NCBI GenBank assembly: GCA_017472305.1
Contig: JAFUQP010000028.1
Location: 1-64,000 of the forward strand
Source of the DNA: Clostridia bacterium
GTDB taxonomy: Bacteria > Bacillota > Clostridia > Oscillospirales > CAG-272
Reading direction: 5' to 3'
Length of the DNA: 64,000 bases
Shown here: positions 1 through 10,000 of the stretch, in pieces
Position numbering within the stretch: the stretch's first letter is position 1
Layout: every line of letters starts with the position of its first letter
The notes under the pieces: model-generated
Told to the model about the DNA's origin: nothing
Databases searched by the model: none
Seen by the model: only the letters and a program-made list of their open reading frames with translations
Program-made: the position numbers and the translations under genes

Positions 1-392
1 CGTCTCTCGAGAAGGTGGCTGATGTCAAGAATTCTTGCAGCCTCCTCAACGCGTCTCTTAATCTCCTCCTTAGGAACCTTACGGAGCTTAAGACCGAATG
101 CCATATTGTCAAATACGGTCATGTGAGGATAAAGAGCGTAGTTCTGGAACACCATCGCGATATCTCTGTCCTTAGGAGCGATATCGTTAACGTATCTGTC
201 GCCTATGTAAAGCTCGCCCTCGGAAATCTCCTCAAGACCTGCTATCATACGAAGGGTGGTGGACTTACCGCAGCCCGAAGGACCAACGAAGATAAGGAAC
301 TCCTTGTCCTTAATCTCAAGGTTGAAGTCGGATACGGCAGTAACGCCGCCGGGATACTTCTTGTAAATGTGTCTGAGTGAAAGACCTGCCAT
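1..392 (-). CDS. Sugar ABC transporter ATP-binding protein, MsmX/UgpC type (3' part outside window)
   Basis: About the first 130 residues of an ABC ATPase that runs off the left edge. Visible: the Walker A motif GPSGCGKST, the Q-loop in [13 protein letters not shown], and the N-terminal ABC strands; the signature motif, Walker B and the C-terminal regulatory domain lie outside. The Q-loop context and the start [16 protein letters not shown] are typical of the MsmX/UgpC group, which energises several carbohydrate importers in Firmicutes by binding their permeases at the inner membrane face. The start at 392 has a GGAGAA ribosome site just upstream and a good promoter at 430-458. It is divergent from an alpha-galactosidase, which suits oligosaccharide uptake, but the substrate cannot be told from the ATPase. 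Confidence 0.9.
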   Translation of the reverse strand, partial: MAGLSLRHIYKKYPGGVTAVSDFNLEIKDKEFLIFVGPSGCGKSTTLRMIAGLEEISEGELYIGDRYVNDIAPKDRDIAMVFQNYALYPHMTVFDNMAFGLKLRKVPKEEIKRRVEEAARILDISHLLER

Positions 393-429
393 TTTGGTTC
401 TCCTTAAAAATATATTTTTTAACGCTATC

Positions 430-458
430 ATTATATCAGATTTTTTTCAAAATGCCAA
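430..458 (-). promoter_or_regulatory. Promoter of the ABC ATPase gene
   Basis: On the minus strand, TTGGCA (453-458) is followed after 17 bp by TATAAT (430-435). The -35 box lies in a small inverted repeat, TGCCA-AG-TGGCA (453-464), which could be an operator. Confidence 0.7.
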
Positions 459-620
459 GTGGCAATTGTCACGATTTTCAAAAGTGCGCTTTGTTTATTT
501 TCAACAAAAATCCTGTGTACCGTTTGTTAACAATCACCCTCGTTTTAAGAGTTTTCTAATTTATTAGAATTGATTAAACAGGTGATTTCCAAAAAGGACC
601 AACCTGCCCCGAATATGTCC

Positions 621-649
621 TTGACAATGTTTCGAGTAAACTGTATAAT
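621..649 (+). promoter_or_regulatory. Promoter of the alpha-galactosidase gene
   Basis: TTGACA (621-626), 17-bp spacer, TATAAT (644-649): a consensus sigma-A promoter. The 5' leader is about 90 nt. Together with the divergent ABC promoter it fills the 352-bp gap between the two genes; nothing else is seen there. Confidence 0.85.
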
Positions 650-744
650 CTATTTGGACGGGCACGAGGCCTATAGCAGGGCAGCAAATCGGTGCTCACG
701 CTGACGCGGTGCGACGTCCGATAACGCATTATCCGGAGATTGAT

Positions 745-2925
745 ATGGCTATATATTTCGACGAAGGTACAAAAACCTTTTATCTTGAAGGCAGAGATAC
801 GACGTACGCCTTCTATATCAACGAGTTTGGCTATGCCGAGCATTTATATTACGGAAGAAAAATCGCAAGAGAGCCTCTCACATACACCCGCGGTCTGATT
901 GCAGGCAGAACCTGCGCGGCTGCAGTGCCGGGGCTTGACGATGCGGGGTATTCCTCTTATCAGTACTTTGCCACCGAGCTTTCCTTCTTCGGAAGCGGCG
1001 ACTACAGAGAGCCGACGGTGCTTGCCGAAAACGAATGCGGCGACAGACTCTCGGAGCTACTCTACGACGGCTACGAGATACTTGCTTACAAGCCGAAAAT
1101 TTCGGGTATGCCCTCGACGCGCGGCGAAGAGACGCTCGTCATTCACCTTAAGGATAAGCTTTCGGGCTTCGGCGCAGACCTCTATTACACCGTATTCGAG
1201 GACACGGGTGCCGTCGCGCGCAGGATTATATATAAGAATGAAGGAAATCCGGCGCTAACCCTTCGCCGAGCTTATTCCTTCGCATTCTCGCTGCCCTCGC
1301 AGGACTACGAGCTTCTTTCGCTTCACGGCGCGTGGGGACGGGAAAACCAGGTTGAGCGTTACCCCGTTCACTTCGGCGTAAGCTCGGTTGACTCAAAGCG
1401 CGCAACCTCCTCTGCTGCGATAAATCCCTTTATGGCTCTCATCTCGCGCGGTGCTACCGAGGAGCTTGGTGAGGCGTACGGAGTAAGCCTTGTGTATTCC
1501 TCGTCATTCGTTCTTAAGGCAGAGGGCACGGGCGACGGTCAGCTGCTCGTGACGGGCGGTATTAACGACTTTGATTTCTCCTGGGCGCTCTCGGCGGGCG
1601 AGATATTTGAAACTCCCGAGGTGCTTCTGACATATTCCCCCGACGGTATCGGCGGTATGAGCCGCAGAATTCACGACACGGTACGCAGGTATCTTGTAAA
1701 CGAGAGCTTCGTATACAAGGCGCGCCCCATTGTTATAAACAACTGGGAAGGTACTTATATGGACTTCGATACCGAGAAGCTGAAGGCTATTATCGACGGC
1801 GTTCGCGGCACGGGTATAGATACCTTCGTTCTTGACGACGGCTGGTTCGGCAAGAGAGATACCGACGAGTCGGGTCTTGGCGACTGGGTTGTCAACGAGA
1901 AGAAGCTGCCCGGCGGTCTCGGAGTTATCGCAAGCTACCTTAAAGAGGCGGGAATGAAATTCGGACTTTGGTTTGAGCCCGAGATGATAAGCCCCGACTC
2001 CGACGTATACAGAGCGCACCCCGACTATGCAATAAAAGCCCCGGGTAGAGAAAATTGCCTCACCCGCCACCAGCTCGTTATGGATATTACGAGAGATGAC
2101 GTCAGGGATTATATCGTAGAGTCGGTTAACAAAATTATAGACGGAAACGATATCAGCTACGTAAAGTGGGACTATAACAGAAACGTAACTGAATTCTACT
2201 CGCTTGGACTCCCGAAGGACAGACAGAGCGAGTTTGCTCACAGATATGCCCTGGGTCTTTACGACCTCTACGAAAGGATTGTCAATGCTCACCCCGACGT
2301 GATGTTCGAGGGCTGTGCAGGTGGCGGCGCAAGGTTTGACCTCGGCACACTTGCATATTTTCCCCAGATATGGAACTCTGACGACACAGATGCCGAGGAG
2401 AGAACGCTTATTCAGTACGGCACCTCGATTGCATATCCGCTGTCGGCATCAAGCTGTCACGTGTCGGTCGTTCCAAACCACCAGACCGCAAGAGCAACCG
2501 ATATGAAAACGAGAGCAGATATTGCAGAGCTTGGCGCGTTCGGATACGAGCTTGACGCCTCTCTGTTTGACGACTCCGACAGAGCCGCTGTCCGCGAGCA
2601 GATTGCCGAATACAAGCGATGCGAGCAGCTCGTTCTTGCAGGCGACCTCTACAGGCTCGACTCCCCCTACGAGGGTAACTTCTTCGGATTTATGCTCGTG
2701 TCAAAGGATAAGAGCTGCGCGAAAATGACGCTCTACAGAAGAATGGGCAGACCTAACTCGACAGTCAAGCGCTTCGTAGCTCGCGGACTTGACGAAAGCA
2801 AGAAGTATTTTGTTGAGGAGCTCGGCACAACACTCTCGGGCTCGACGCTTATGAACGTGGGTCTTCTTCCCGAGTTTTCCGCAGGAGATTTCAAGACTGT
2901 AACCTACCACATATACGTCAAATAA
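745..2925 (+). CDS. Alpha-galactosidase, GH36 family
   Basis: Cytoplasmic glycoside hydrolase of about 726 residues that releases terminal alpha-1,6-galactose from raffinose-type oligosaccharides and melibiose. No signal peptide. The N-terminal beta-sandwich begins with a pattern usual for GH36 (a strand, then GYAEHLYYGR). The TIM barrel carries the nucleophile in VKWDYNRNV (Asp476) and the acid/base in NSDDTDAEER (Asp546/547). CAGGGARFD and the length match the GH36 family. I chose the ATG at 745 because GGAGA sits 5 bases upstream and the N-terminus then fits the family; an in-frame ATG at 709 lacks a ribosome site. It has its own strong promoter and shares a terminator with tpiA. The divergent sugar ABC ATPase suggests a role in galactoside uptake and use. 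Confidence 0.93.
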   Translation: MAIYFDEGTKTFYLEGRDTTYAFYINEFGYAEHLYYGRKIAREPLTYTRGLIAGRTCAAAVPGLDDAGYSSYQYFATELSFFGSGDYREPTVLAENECGDRLSELLYDGYEILAYKPKISGMPSTRGEETLVIHLKDKLSGFGADLYYTVFEDTGAVARRIIYKNEGNPALTLRRAYSFAFSLPSQDYELLSLHGAWGRENQVERYPVHFGVSSVDSKRATSSAAINPFMALISRGATEELGEAYGVSLVYSSSFVLKAEGTGDGQLLVTGGINDFDFSWALSAGEIFETPEVLLTYSPDGIGGMSRRIHDTVRRYLVNESFVYKARPIVINNWEGTYMDFDTEKLKAIIDGVRGTGIDTFVLDDGWFGKRDTDESGLGDWVVNEKKLPGGLGVIASYLKEAGMKFGLWFEPEMISPDSDVYRAHPDYAIKAPGRENCLTRHQLVMDITRDDVRDYIVESVNKIIDGNDISYVKWDYNRNVTEFYSLGLPKDRQSEFAHRYALGLYDLYERIVNAHPDVMFEGCAGGGARFDLGTLAYFPQIWNSDDTDAEERTLIQYGTSIAYPLSASSCHVSVVPNHQTARATDMKTRADIAELGAFGYELDASLFDDSDRAAVREQIAEYKRCEQLVLAGDLYRLDSPYEGNFFGFMLVSKDKSCAKMTLYRRMGRPNSTVKRFVARGLDESKKYFVEELGTTLSGSTLMNVGLLPEFSAGDFKTVTYHIYVK

Positions 2926-2980
2926 TTGTAAACATTTATTTACATCTATCAAGGCAAAAAAAGCGAAATAACAGAAAACA

Positions 2981-3027
2981 AAACGGCACACGGGAGCGAA
3001 AAAATGCAGACCCGTGTGCCGTTTTTT
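2981..3027. terminator. Bidirectional terminator between alpha-galactosidase gene and tpiA
   Basis: A 14-bp perfect stem (2981-2994 with 3011-3024) with a T-run on the plus side and A-runs on the other. It lies between two convergent genes and can serve both. Confidence 0.88.
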
Positions 3028-3063
3028 GTGTATTAAGCTTTTCTTGTGTATGAAGCTTTCGCC

Positions 3064-3822
3064 TTACGCGTTAGCCGCATCAACGATTGCAGTGAACTTG
3101 TCGGTCTTGAGCGAAGCGCCGCCGATAAGTCCGCCGTCAACGTTTACCTTCGAAAGAAGCTCCGCGGCATTGCCGTCGTTCATAGAGCCGCCGTACTGAA
3201 CGGTGATGCTCTCTGCCGCATCGTTGCCGAAAGCCTCGGCAATCGCGGCTCTTACAAAGCCGTTGCCCTCGTCTGCCTGCTCAGCGGTAGCGGTAACACC
3301 CGTACCGATAGCCCATACGGGCTCGTAGGCAACGATAACGTTCTTAAGCTGCTCTGCCTTCACGTTGGTAAGCGCCATCTTGGTCTGATACTTAAGAAGC
3401 GTTTCGGTGTAGCCGAGCTCTCTTTCCTCGAGAGTTTCACCTACGCAAACGATAGCCTTAAGTCCAGCCTCGAGAGCCGCAAGAGTACGAAGGTTAACCG
3501 TCTTGTCGGTTTCACCGAAATACTGACGGCGCTCGGAGTGACCGATTACAACGTACTCAACACCCGCCTCAACGAGCATCTCCGCCGAAATTTCACCGGT
3601 GTACGCGCCCGATGCCTTGAAGTGAACGTTCTCGGCACCGATTTTGATATTAGTTCCCTTTGCCGCCTCAACCGCAGCAGGGATATCTATCGCAGGAACG
3701 CAAAGCACGATATCGCACTTGTCCTTTCCCGCTACCATAGGAGCAAGAGCCTTGATGAACTCCGCAGTCTTTTTCGGAGTCATATTCATTTTCCAGTTTC
3801 CTGCTATTACTGTTCTTCTCAT
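3064..3822 (-). CDS. tpiA: Triosephosphate isomerase
   Basis: Converts dihydroxyacetone phosphate to glyceraldehyde 3-phosphate in glycolysis. 252 residues, the usual size. Visible: the start MRRTVIAGNWKMN with the substrate-binding Asn and Lys, the electrophilic His in VIGHSERRQ, the catalytic Glu in AYEPVWAIGTG with the following flexible loop, and the phosphate-binding YGGS and GGASL glycine loops. The ATG at 3822 has AAAGGA 8 bases upstream; the reading frame is open further upstream but has no ribosome site. It lies downstream of pgk on the same strand, separated by about 630 bp of repeats, so the two may or may not be cotranscribed. The gapA gene that often joins them is not in the window. 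Confidence 0.97.
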   Translation of the reverse strand: MRRTVIAGNWKMNMTPKKTAEFIKALAPMVAGKDKCDIVLCVPAIDIPAAVEAAKGTNIKIGAENVHFKASGAYTGEISAEMLVEAGVEYVVIGHSERRQYFGETDKTVNLRTLAALEAGLKAIVCVGETLEERELGYTETLLKYQTKMALTNVKAEQLKNVIVAYEPVWAIGTGVTATAEQADEGNGFVRAAIAEAFGNDAAESITVQYGGSMNDGNAAELLSKVNVDGGLIGGASLKTDKFTAIVDAANA

Positions 3823-3880
3823 TTGTTTGTCCTTTACAAATTGTATTTTAGTTTTGCGAATATCAAAATCCGCGAATCTA

Positions 3881-4082
3881 TGCACAGACCGTCACCTTTT
3901 GGTGATATTAGCGACTTTCACCGCTCGTCTTTTTGGCAGTGCATCAGCTTCAGTCATGCACAGACCGTCACCTTTTGGTGATATTCGCCGATTTTCACCG
4001 CTCGTCTTTTTGGCAGTGCATCAGCTTCAGTCATGCACAGACCGTCACCTTTTGGCGATATTCGCCGATTTTCACCGCTCGG
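3881..4082. repeat. Tandem repeat, 76-77 bp unit, about 2.6 copies
   Basis: Copies begin at 3881, 3957 and 4034 with the shared start TGCACAGACCGTCACC. Each unit has a short hairpin (TCACC-TTTT-GGTGA) and the segment TTTTCACCGCTC. The third copy stops near 4082. It is noncoding, in the pgk-tpiA gap; open frames across it have no ribosome site and no conserved sequence. Confidence 0.85.
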
Positions 4083-4174
4083 CGTAGATTTCTACGCCTT
4101 CGGGCTAAAATCAACAAATCTCCCTCAAAATCTGACGGTCTTACATAAAGTTGTTTGATTTTCTTAAGATTAAC

Positions 4175-4452
4175 GGAATTTTTGTGCAGAAATCGCCGAG
4201 GGCAGTTGCCAGCCGTAGAAGGAGCTACGGCAAGACTGTCCGCAGGCGTTATCAGCATAGTTCAAAATTACCCGCGGAATTTTTCGAAAGAAATTTTCGC
4301 TTCTCGCCACGCAAGGCGTAGAAACCTATGACGAGCAGCGAGCACCGTTCAAAAAATTGACAATGGAATTTTTGAGCAGAAATCGGTGTTCTCGCACCGA
4401 AGGCGTAGACACCTACGTCGAGTTTGTGCGAGAACGACGATTTATGCCAAAA
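4175..4452. repeat. Three copies of a dispersed intergenic repeat
   Basis: Units start at 4175, 4276 and 4365 with GGAATTTTT, followed in the first and third by GTGCAGAAATC or GAGCAGAAATC and in the middle one by a diverged form. The second and third carry AAGGCGTAGA-ACCTA, and all have hairpin-forming inner parts. The last unit ends at the pgk stop codon. Related units occur at 34011-34276 and, on the other strand, at 55052-55122. Confidence 0.75.
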
Positions 4453-4453
4453 A

Positions 4454-5770
4454 TTACTTGTCAAGAAGGCAGGAAACGCCGGGAAGGTCCTTACCCTCAA
4501 GGAATTCAAGCGATGCGCCACCGCCTGTAGAAATGTGAGTAATCTTGGGTGCAAAGCCGAGCTGCTCGCAGGCTGCCGCGGAGTCGCCGCCGCCTACTAT
4601 GGTGATTGCATCACTTGCCGCAAGTGCCTCTGCTACGGCTACGGTTCCCTTTGCAAGAGTGGGGTTCTCAAATACGCCCATCGGGCCGTTCCAGATAACA
4701 GTCTTTGCCGAAAGAACTGCGTCTGCAAACATCTTTGCAGTCTTGGGACCTATGTCAAGACCCTCCTTGTCTTGGGGAATCTTGTCTACGTCAACGTACT
4801 CAACGTCAATGGGTGCATCGATAGGATTCGGGAAGCTGTCTGCAATCGCAGTGTCAACGGGGAGAAGAAGATTTACGCCCTTCTCCTTTGCCTTTGCCAT
4901 CATTTCCTTGCAGTAGTCAATCTTGGTTTCGTCAAGAAGCGACTTACCTACGCAAAGTCCCTTTGCAGCAGCGAAGGTGAACGCCATACCGCCACCGATA
5001 ATAAGAGTGTCAACCTTAGTAAGAAGGTTGTCAATAACGTTGAGCTTGTCAGCAACCTTTGCGCCGCCGAGAATTGCAACGAAGGGACGCTCAGGGTTGG
5101 AGAGTGCCTTGCCCATTACCGAGATTTCCTTCTCGATAAGGTATCCGCAAACTGCGGGGATATAGTCAGCAACACCTGCGGTGGAAGCGTGAGCTCTGTG
5201 AGCTGCGCCGAAAGCATCGTTAACAAAGAGGTCTGCGTAGCTTGCAAGCTCCTTTGCAAAATCAGCGCCGTTCTTCTCCTCGCGGGCATCAAATCTGGTG
5301 TTCTCAAGAAGAACAGCCTCGCCTGCCTTAAGTGCGGCAACCTTTGCCTTTGCGTCCTCGCCGATGATGTCCTCTGCGAAGGTAACCTTCTCTGCGCCGA
5401 GAAGCTCGTTAAGTCTTGCACATACGGGCTTCAAGGTAAGCTTCTTCTTATCGGATGCGGGAGCCTTTGCAAGGTACTCAGCCTTTGCTGCCTCTCTCTC
5501 TGCCTCGGGAAGCTTCTCAACTGCCTTCTTCTCCTTCTTGGTAAGTCCGAAGCCCTCGGTGAAAATGTTGTGGGGCTTGCCCATGTGGGAGCAAAGAATT
5601 ACCTTTGCGCCGTTATCGAGAAGATACTTTACGGTAGGAAGCGCGCCGACTATTCTCTTGTCGGATGTGATAACTCCGTCCTTCATAGGAACGTTGAAGT
5701 CGCAACGTACAAGCACGGTCTTGCCCGCTACCTCTACGTCCTGAATGTTCTTCTTGTTGTAGGTTGCCAT
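4454..5770 (-). CDS. pgk: Phosphoglycerate kinase
   Basis: Makes ATP from 1,3-bisphosphoglycerate. 438 residues against a usual length near 395-400. Visible: the N-terminal [20 protein letters not shown], the [14 protein letters not shown] region, the hinge segment [10 protein letters not shown], and the C-terminal nucleotide site [15 protein letters not shown]. The extra length is mainly a Lys/Glu/Ala-rich insert at about residues 68-110, between SHMGKP and the helix that normally follows. The ATG at 5770 has AAGGAG at 5779-5784. It has its own promoter, and dispersed repeats lie directly after its stop codon. The function is certain; the effect of the insert is unknown. Confidence 0.96.
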   Translation of the reverse strand: MATYNKKNIQDVEVAGKTVLVRCDFNVPMKDGVITSDKRIVGALPTVKYLLDNGAKVILCSHMGKPHNIFTEGFGLTKKEKKAVEKLPEAEREAAKAEYLAKAPASDKKKLTLKPVCARLNELLGAEKVTFAEDIIGEDAKAKVAALKAGEAVLLENTRFDAREEKNGADFAKELASYADLFVNDAFGAAHRAHASTAGVADYIPAVCGYLIEKEISVMGKALSNPERPFVAILGGAKVADKLNVIDNLLTKVDTLIIGGGMAFTFAAAKGLCVGKSLLDETKIDYCKEMMAKAKEKGVNLLLPVDTAIADSFPNPIDAPIDVEYVDVDKIPQDKEGLDIGPKTAKMFADAVLSAKTVIWNGPMGVFENPTLAKGTVAVAEALAASDAITIVGGGDSAAACEQLGFAPKITHISTGGGASLEFLEGKDLPGVSCLLDK

Positions 5771-5806
5771 TATTTTTTCTCCTTTTGGATATTTATTTCT
5801 CCAATT

Positions 5807-5835
5807 ATGATAGCACAATTCTTTCGTTTAGTCAA
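5807..5835 (-). promoter_or_regulatory. Promoter of pgk
   Basis: Minus strand: TTGACT (5830-5835), 17-bp spacer, TATCAT (5807-5812), then a leader of about 30 nt to the ribosome site. Confidence 0.75.
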
Positions 5836-5905
5836 GACGGATTTGTTAAAAAATAAACAAAAAAGTTGAACGGAAACCCGAGAATAATTAATTTTTATTA
5901 AAGCC

Positions 5906-5934
5906 TTGACATTTTCCGAGATTGAGAGTATACT
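5906..5934 (+). promoter_or_regulatory. Promoter of the TetR-like gene
   Basis: TTGACA (5906-5911), 17-bp spacer, TATACT (5929-5934). Confidence 0.78.
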
Positions 5935-5969
5935 TTTATTAATATATTTTCAAACAAGGTGGCACTGTA

Positions 5970-6542
5970 ATGGCAAAAAAAGAGGACCTTCGAGTCAAAA
6001 AAACAAAAAAAGGACTGTATGATGCACTGATGACTCTGCTCTCGGAGAAAACCTTCGACGCCATTACCGTTCGAGAGCTGTGCGACACAGCAAATATAAG
6101 ACGCGCAACCTTCTATAAGCACTACGACGATAAGTTCGCTTTTCTTACCGCGTTTACCCACGCTCTGCGCGACAGGTTCGATACCCTCATATACAAAGCC
6201 GAGGAGCCGTACCCCTCCGCAAGCTATTACGTTGCCTATGCAAAGAGGATTGTCGAATACATAAACGAGCACGAGGCAGCTGTGAACAACCTTATGAACA
6301 GCACGCTCTTCCCTATGATGCTCACGATAATCATTGAGCAGAATCACGCCGACACCCTCGAAAGGCTCAACTCAAGCATTGCGGGCGGTATGAAGCTCAG
6401 CGTGGCAGCAGACACCACCGCCTCCCTCTGCGTCGGCGGAGTCGCAGCGGCTATTTACCTTTGGGTGAGGGGCGGCAAGGAGAAGCCGGCCGACGTGTTC
6501 TCCGAGGAAATCGGCGCACTGATTTCGAACATTCTAAAATAA
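5970..6542 (+). CDS. TetR/AcrR-family transcriptional regulator
   Basis: 190-residue DNA-binding repressor-type protein. The N-terminal 55 residues form the TetR helix-turn-helix: FDAITVRELCDTANI, then RATFYKHYDDK, the usual recognition helix and YKHY ending. The rest is an all-helical ligand or dimerisation domain without a recognisable ligand motif; its C-terminal part has the small-residue helices seen in the Firmicutes subgroup whose C-domain is annotated TetR_C. AAGGTGG lies upstream of the ATG. It is monocistronic, with its own promoter and a terminator at 6568. It is divergent from pgk, but nothing in the sequence shows that it regulates pgk; its target is unknown. Confidence 0.85.
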   Translation: MAKKEDLRVKKTKKGLYDALMTLLSEKTFDAITVRELCDTANIRRATFYKHYDDKFAFLTAFTHALRDRFDTLIYKAEEPYPSASYYVAYAKRIVEYINEHEAAVNNLMNSTLFPMMLTIIIEQNHADTLERLNSSIAGGMKLSVAADTTASLCVGGVAAAIYLWVRGGKEKPADVFSEEIGALISNILK

Positions 6543-6567
6543 ATATCGCGGAGCGTTCTCCGCACAG

Positions 6568-6609
6568 AGCGAAGGCTTTGGGATTTGACCCTTTGCCTTC
6601 GCTTTTTTC
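6568..6609 (+). terminator. Terminator after the TetR-like gene
   Basis: Stem AGCGAAGGC (6568-6576) with GCCTTCGCT (6595-6603), followed by a T-run. Confidence 0.88.
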
Positions 6610-7060
6610 GTTTTCCAAGCCCCGGTTGGCAAAATCAAGGATAAATTTCAGTGTCCTCCTTAATAATATATAGAAGATTTTCCATTTTTTTGCGACTTTT
6701 TTTGAAGCCGCTTTTATTGCTTATACATAAATGTCAATTAAGGATTATAGGCAAGTTGCACAATTCCTCGGTTGTTGATTGGAACAATTTGTGAAAATCC
6801 TACTCACAGTAGACCTCTGCAAGAGAAACTCTACTATTTGTAGGTTGATTTTTCAGTTTTCTTGATTTATAATTTAAATAGATTAATACGCACCGCAAAA
6901 TCCAATTAAGTTCAATACAGATAATGTTATATTATACATAAATTAAATCAAAAGGATTAGAAATCTTTATAGCTTAAAGTATATTTATTCCGTATTAATT
7001 GCGTATTACCCGCGAAAGGACGGTAATACAATCACATAAAACGAAAGGAAAGAAAGACTT
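6610..7060 (+). promoter_or_regulatory. A+T-rich upstream region of the giant lipoprotein gene
   Basis: 450 bp without a credible gene. It contains an inverted repeat CACAATTCC / GGAACAATTTGTG (6759-6793) and a hairpin GTATTACC-GGTAATAC (7003-7010, 7022-7029) just before the ribosome site AAAGGAA of the next gene. Several TATATT/TATTAT-like boxes lie near 6925-6940, but no -35 at a good spacing, so the promoter is not resolved. Confidence 0.45.
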
Positions 7061-10000
7061 ATGAAACTTGGAAGGATTATTATCTCGCTCCTGACGCTTC
7101 TTACGGTGCTGGCAATGCTGTTTTCCTGCCGCATCGGTGGCGACGGTGGCGCGGACGGTGACTCGGGCAGCTCCGGCGGCTCGGGTGATAGCGGCGCAGG
7201 CGACAGCTCGGGTGGCAGTACCGACAGCGGCTCGGCAGACGGCACGCACTCCGGCACTCTTATTTACGACAGGACGAGCGACCTTAAGCTCGTGCTTGCC
7301 AAAGACGTCGCAGGCTCTGACGTAACAGATATCTTCAACGCGCTCCAGGGTAAGGTTAAATCGGTTTCGATGTCCGACGACAGAAGCGAGGTAGCGGAGC
7401 ACGAGATTGTATTCGGTCAGACCGACAGAGAAATCTCGAAGACGGCTTACAAGCGTCTTTCGCGTATCAGAACCGACGATGACGCGGAATTCGTGCTTCC
7501 GAGAGTTCTTATATATTCCGACGGCTCGTCGGTTGCAGTTGCCTACGACGAGTTTGAGCTTGGATACGCCGAGAAATACGCGATAGACTATTTCTACGAG
7601 CACTACGTCCAAGACGAGCTCTATATGAAGGAGGGCACGCAGTACCGCGAGGTTGTTGAAATCTTTGATTACATAGACGCTCTCGCCGATATCGAGAGTG
7701 CCGAGGCTTGGGCGGCGGTTGAAAAGCAGGTCGGCAAGGAAATCTCCGATGCTCTTCAAGACTACTATCCTCTGTTCCAGGATAACTTCATATACTGGAT
7801 GGCTAACCTCTACGACCCCGAAATCGGCGGCTTCTATTATTCAAATTCCGCGCGCGATACCGAGGGTTACCTTCCCGATATCGAGTCCACCTATCAGGCG
7901 CTCACCTTTATGAGAACGACGGGTATGACCAAAGGCGACGGAAAAACGCCGAGCTGGCTTAAGGAAAAGGTAGGCGCGTTTATCGTCGGACTCCAGGACA
8001 AGAACGGCTTCTTCTACCACCCGCAGTGGGGCAAGGAGCTGACCGACCAGAAGACGAGCCGACGCGCAAGGGACGAAAAGTGGGCAACCTCTCTCCTCAA
8101 GAGCTTCGGCATCACACCGAAGTACACAACTCCCTCGGGTCTTGTGGGATTTGAGAACGCGACGGGCGGCGACTCCTCGCTTCTGCCCGTAAGCGCGCTT
8201 ACCGAAAGGCTCGGCGGCTCGGCGACGGCGGCGGCATCAAAGGTTATTGCCACCTCGGACACAAGCTCGGCAGTTCCCTCTCACCTCGTCAGCGACGAAA
8301 CGCTCCGCGCGTATCTTGCGACCAAGAACCTCGCAACGAGCTCATACAACGTTGCAAACGAGATTTCGGCGCAGGCAGGTCAGTTTATCGCAAGAGATAA
8401 GCAGCTCAAGGACGAGGGCAAGACCTACTCGCTCATAGATATTACGATAGATTGGTTCAACGAGCATCAGGTGGCGGAAACCGGACACTACCAGACCTAT
8501 ACCAACTACCACGCGGTAAACGGTCTGTTCAAAGCGGTTTCCTTCTACAAGGACGTCGGCAGGGAGTTCCCCAACGCTGCAAACGCGGCTATCTCGGCTA
8601 TGGAATGTATGAACTCCACCGAGAAGGTACACCACGTATGCGATATCTACAATACGTGGTACACCGTAAATATGCTCGTTGACAACATCAAGAAATTCAA
8701 CTCAGAGGACGAAGCAAAGCCTATCCTCGAGAGCGTTCTCGACTGCGCTCCGACGGCAATACGCGTAACCCTTTCAAAGTTCGCGGAGTTCCGTAAGGAG
8801 GACGGCTCCTTCGGCTACTACAGAACGACCTCGTCAGCGACGAGCCAGGGTATGCTCGCGGCTGTTCCCAACACCAACGAGGGCGATATCAACGCTTCGG
8901 AGATTGCGATTTCAACGCTTGGCAACATATTCATAAGCATTGGCTGCCGCGACCTTCAGCCGAGAAGGTACAATGACGGTCACTTTATAAAATACATAAG
9001 AACGCTCGAGTCGCTCGGCTCGATAGTCAAAGACGAGCTCTCAAACGAGGTTGAGCCTATAACCTTTAACGACGAGCTTGTCGATTCAAAGCCCATAACC
9101 CCCGGTATAACCTTCGTCAACGGAAGCACCGGTGGATTTATGATAAGAAACGACGAAAGTGACCCCGACAGAGGCTACTTCCTCGAGCTTGTGTCAACAA
9201 CCGTCAAGAACGGCACGAGGGACAGCTCGAACGATAACTTCACCGTCGCTATACAGAACCAGCACCCGACGGCAGAGTGCTCGGTGCTGGAGGCAGATAT
9301 TCTCGTAAAGTCGGCAAGCGGATACTTCTCTCAGATAGTTCTCGGCAACCGCTGCTATATGCTCGGACTGAAGGTTTCGGGCGACAGGGTTAACCTCATA
9401 GACTCCTCGTCACAGAGCAGTCCCACATACGAGCAGAACCTCTGCGCCTCGGCAAAGCTTGGCGAATGGTTCAACCTTCGCGTTGAGTACTACCCCGCCG
9501 ACCATTATACAACCCGCGCGATAGTTTATATTGACGGCGAGGTGGTTGCGGTCAGCGACAACTACTACGACCACAAGGGTGTGAAGATTACCCAGGGTGT
9601 CGGCGAGCCCGACCCGTGGTTCGGTCAGATAGCCTTCAGCGTTATGAGCGGCTATAACGCAACTATGTGCTTTGACAACATCAAGTGCTACAAGACCGAG
9701 AAGGACTATGAGCCTGTTGACGCTGATATAACCGTCAACGCAGACCCCTACGACAGAGGCACAAAGACCTATAACTTCAACGACGGAAAAATCCACTCCG
9801 ACCTGACGCTCACAGAAAACGGCACGGATAGCTTCACAGTTGTTGACGGCACAGACGGCAAGGAGCTGTCGCTTACCACCGTAAAGACAGACTCCGCAAC
9901 GTCGAATATTCTTATCCCCGCAAATATCCGCGGCGCGAACACCAACTGCGCGGTGCTTGAAACTGATATTTCGATAAGCTCTGCGGCAAACGGCGACCTT

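Noticed and set aside
3644..4258. Small ORFs across the pgk-tpiA repeats on either strand.
   Set aside because: They follow the repeat period, lack ribosome sites, and differ in frame between copies.
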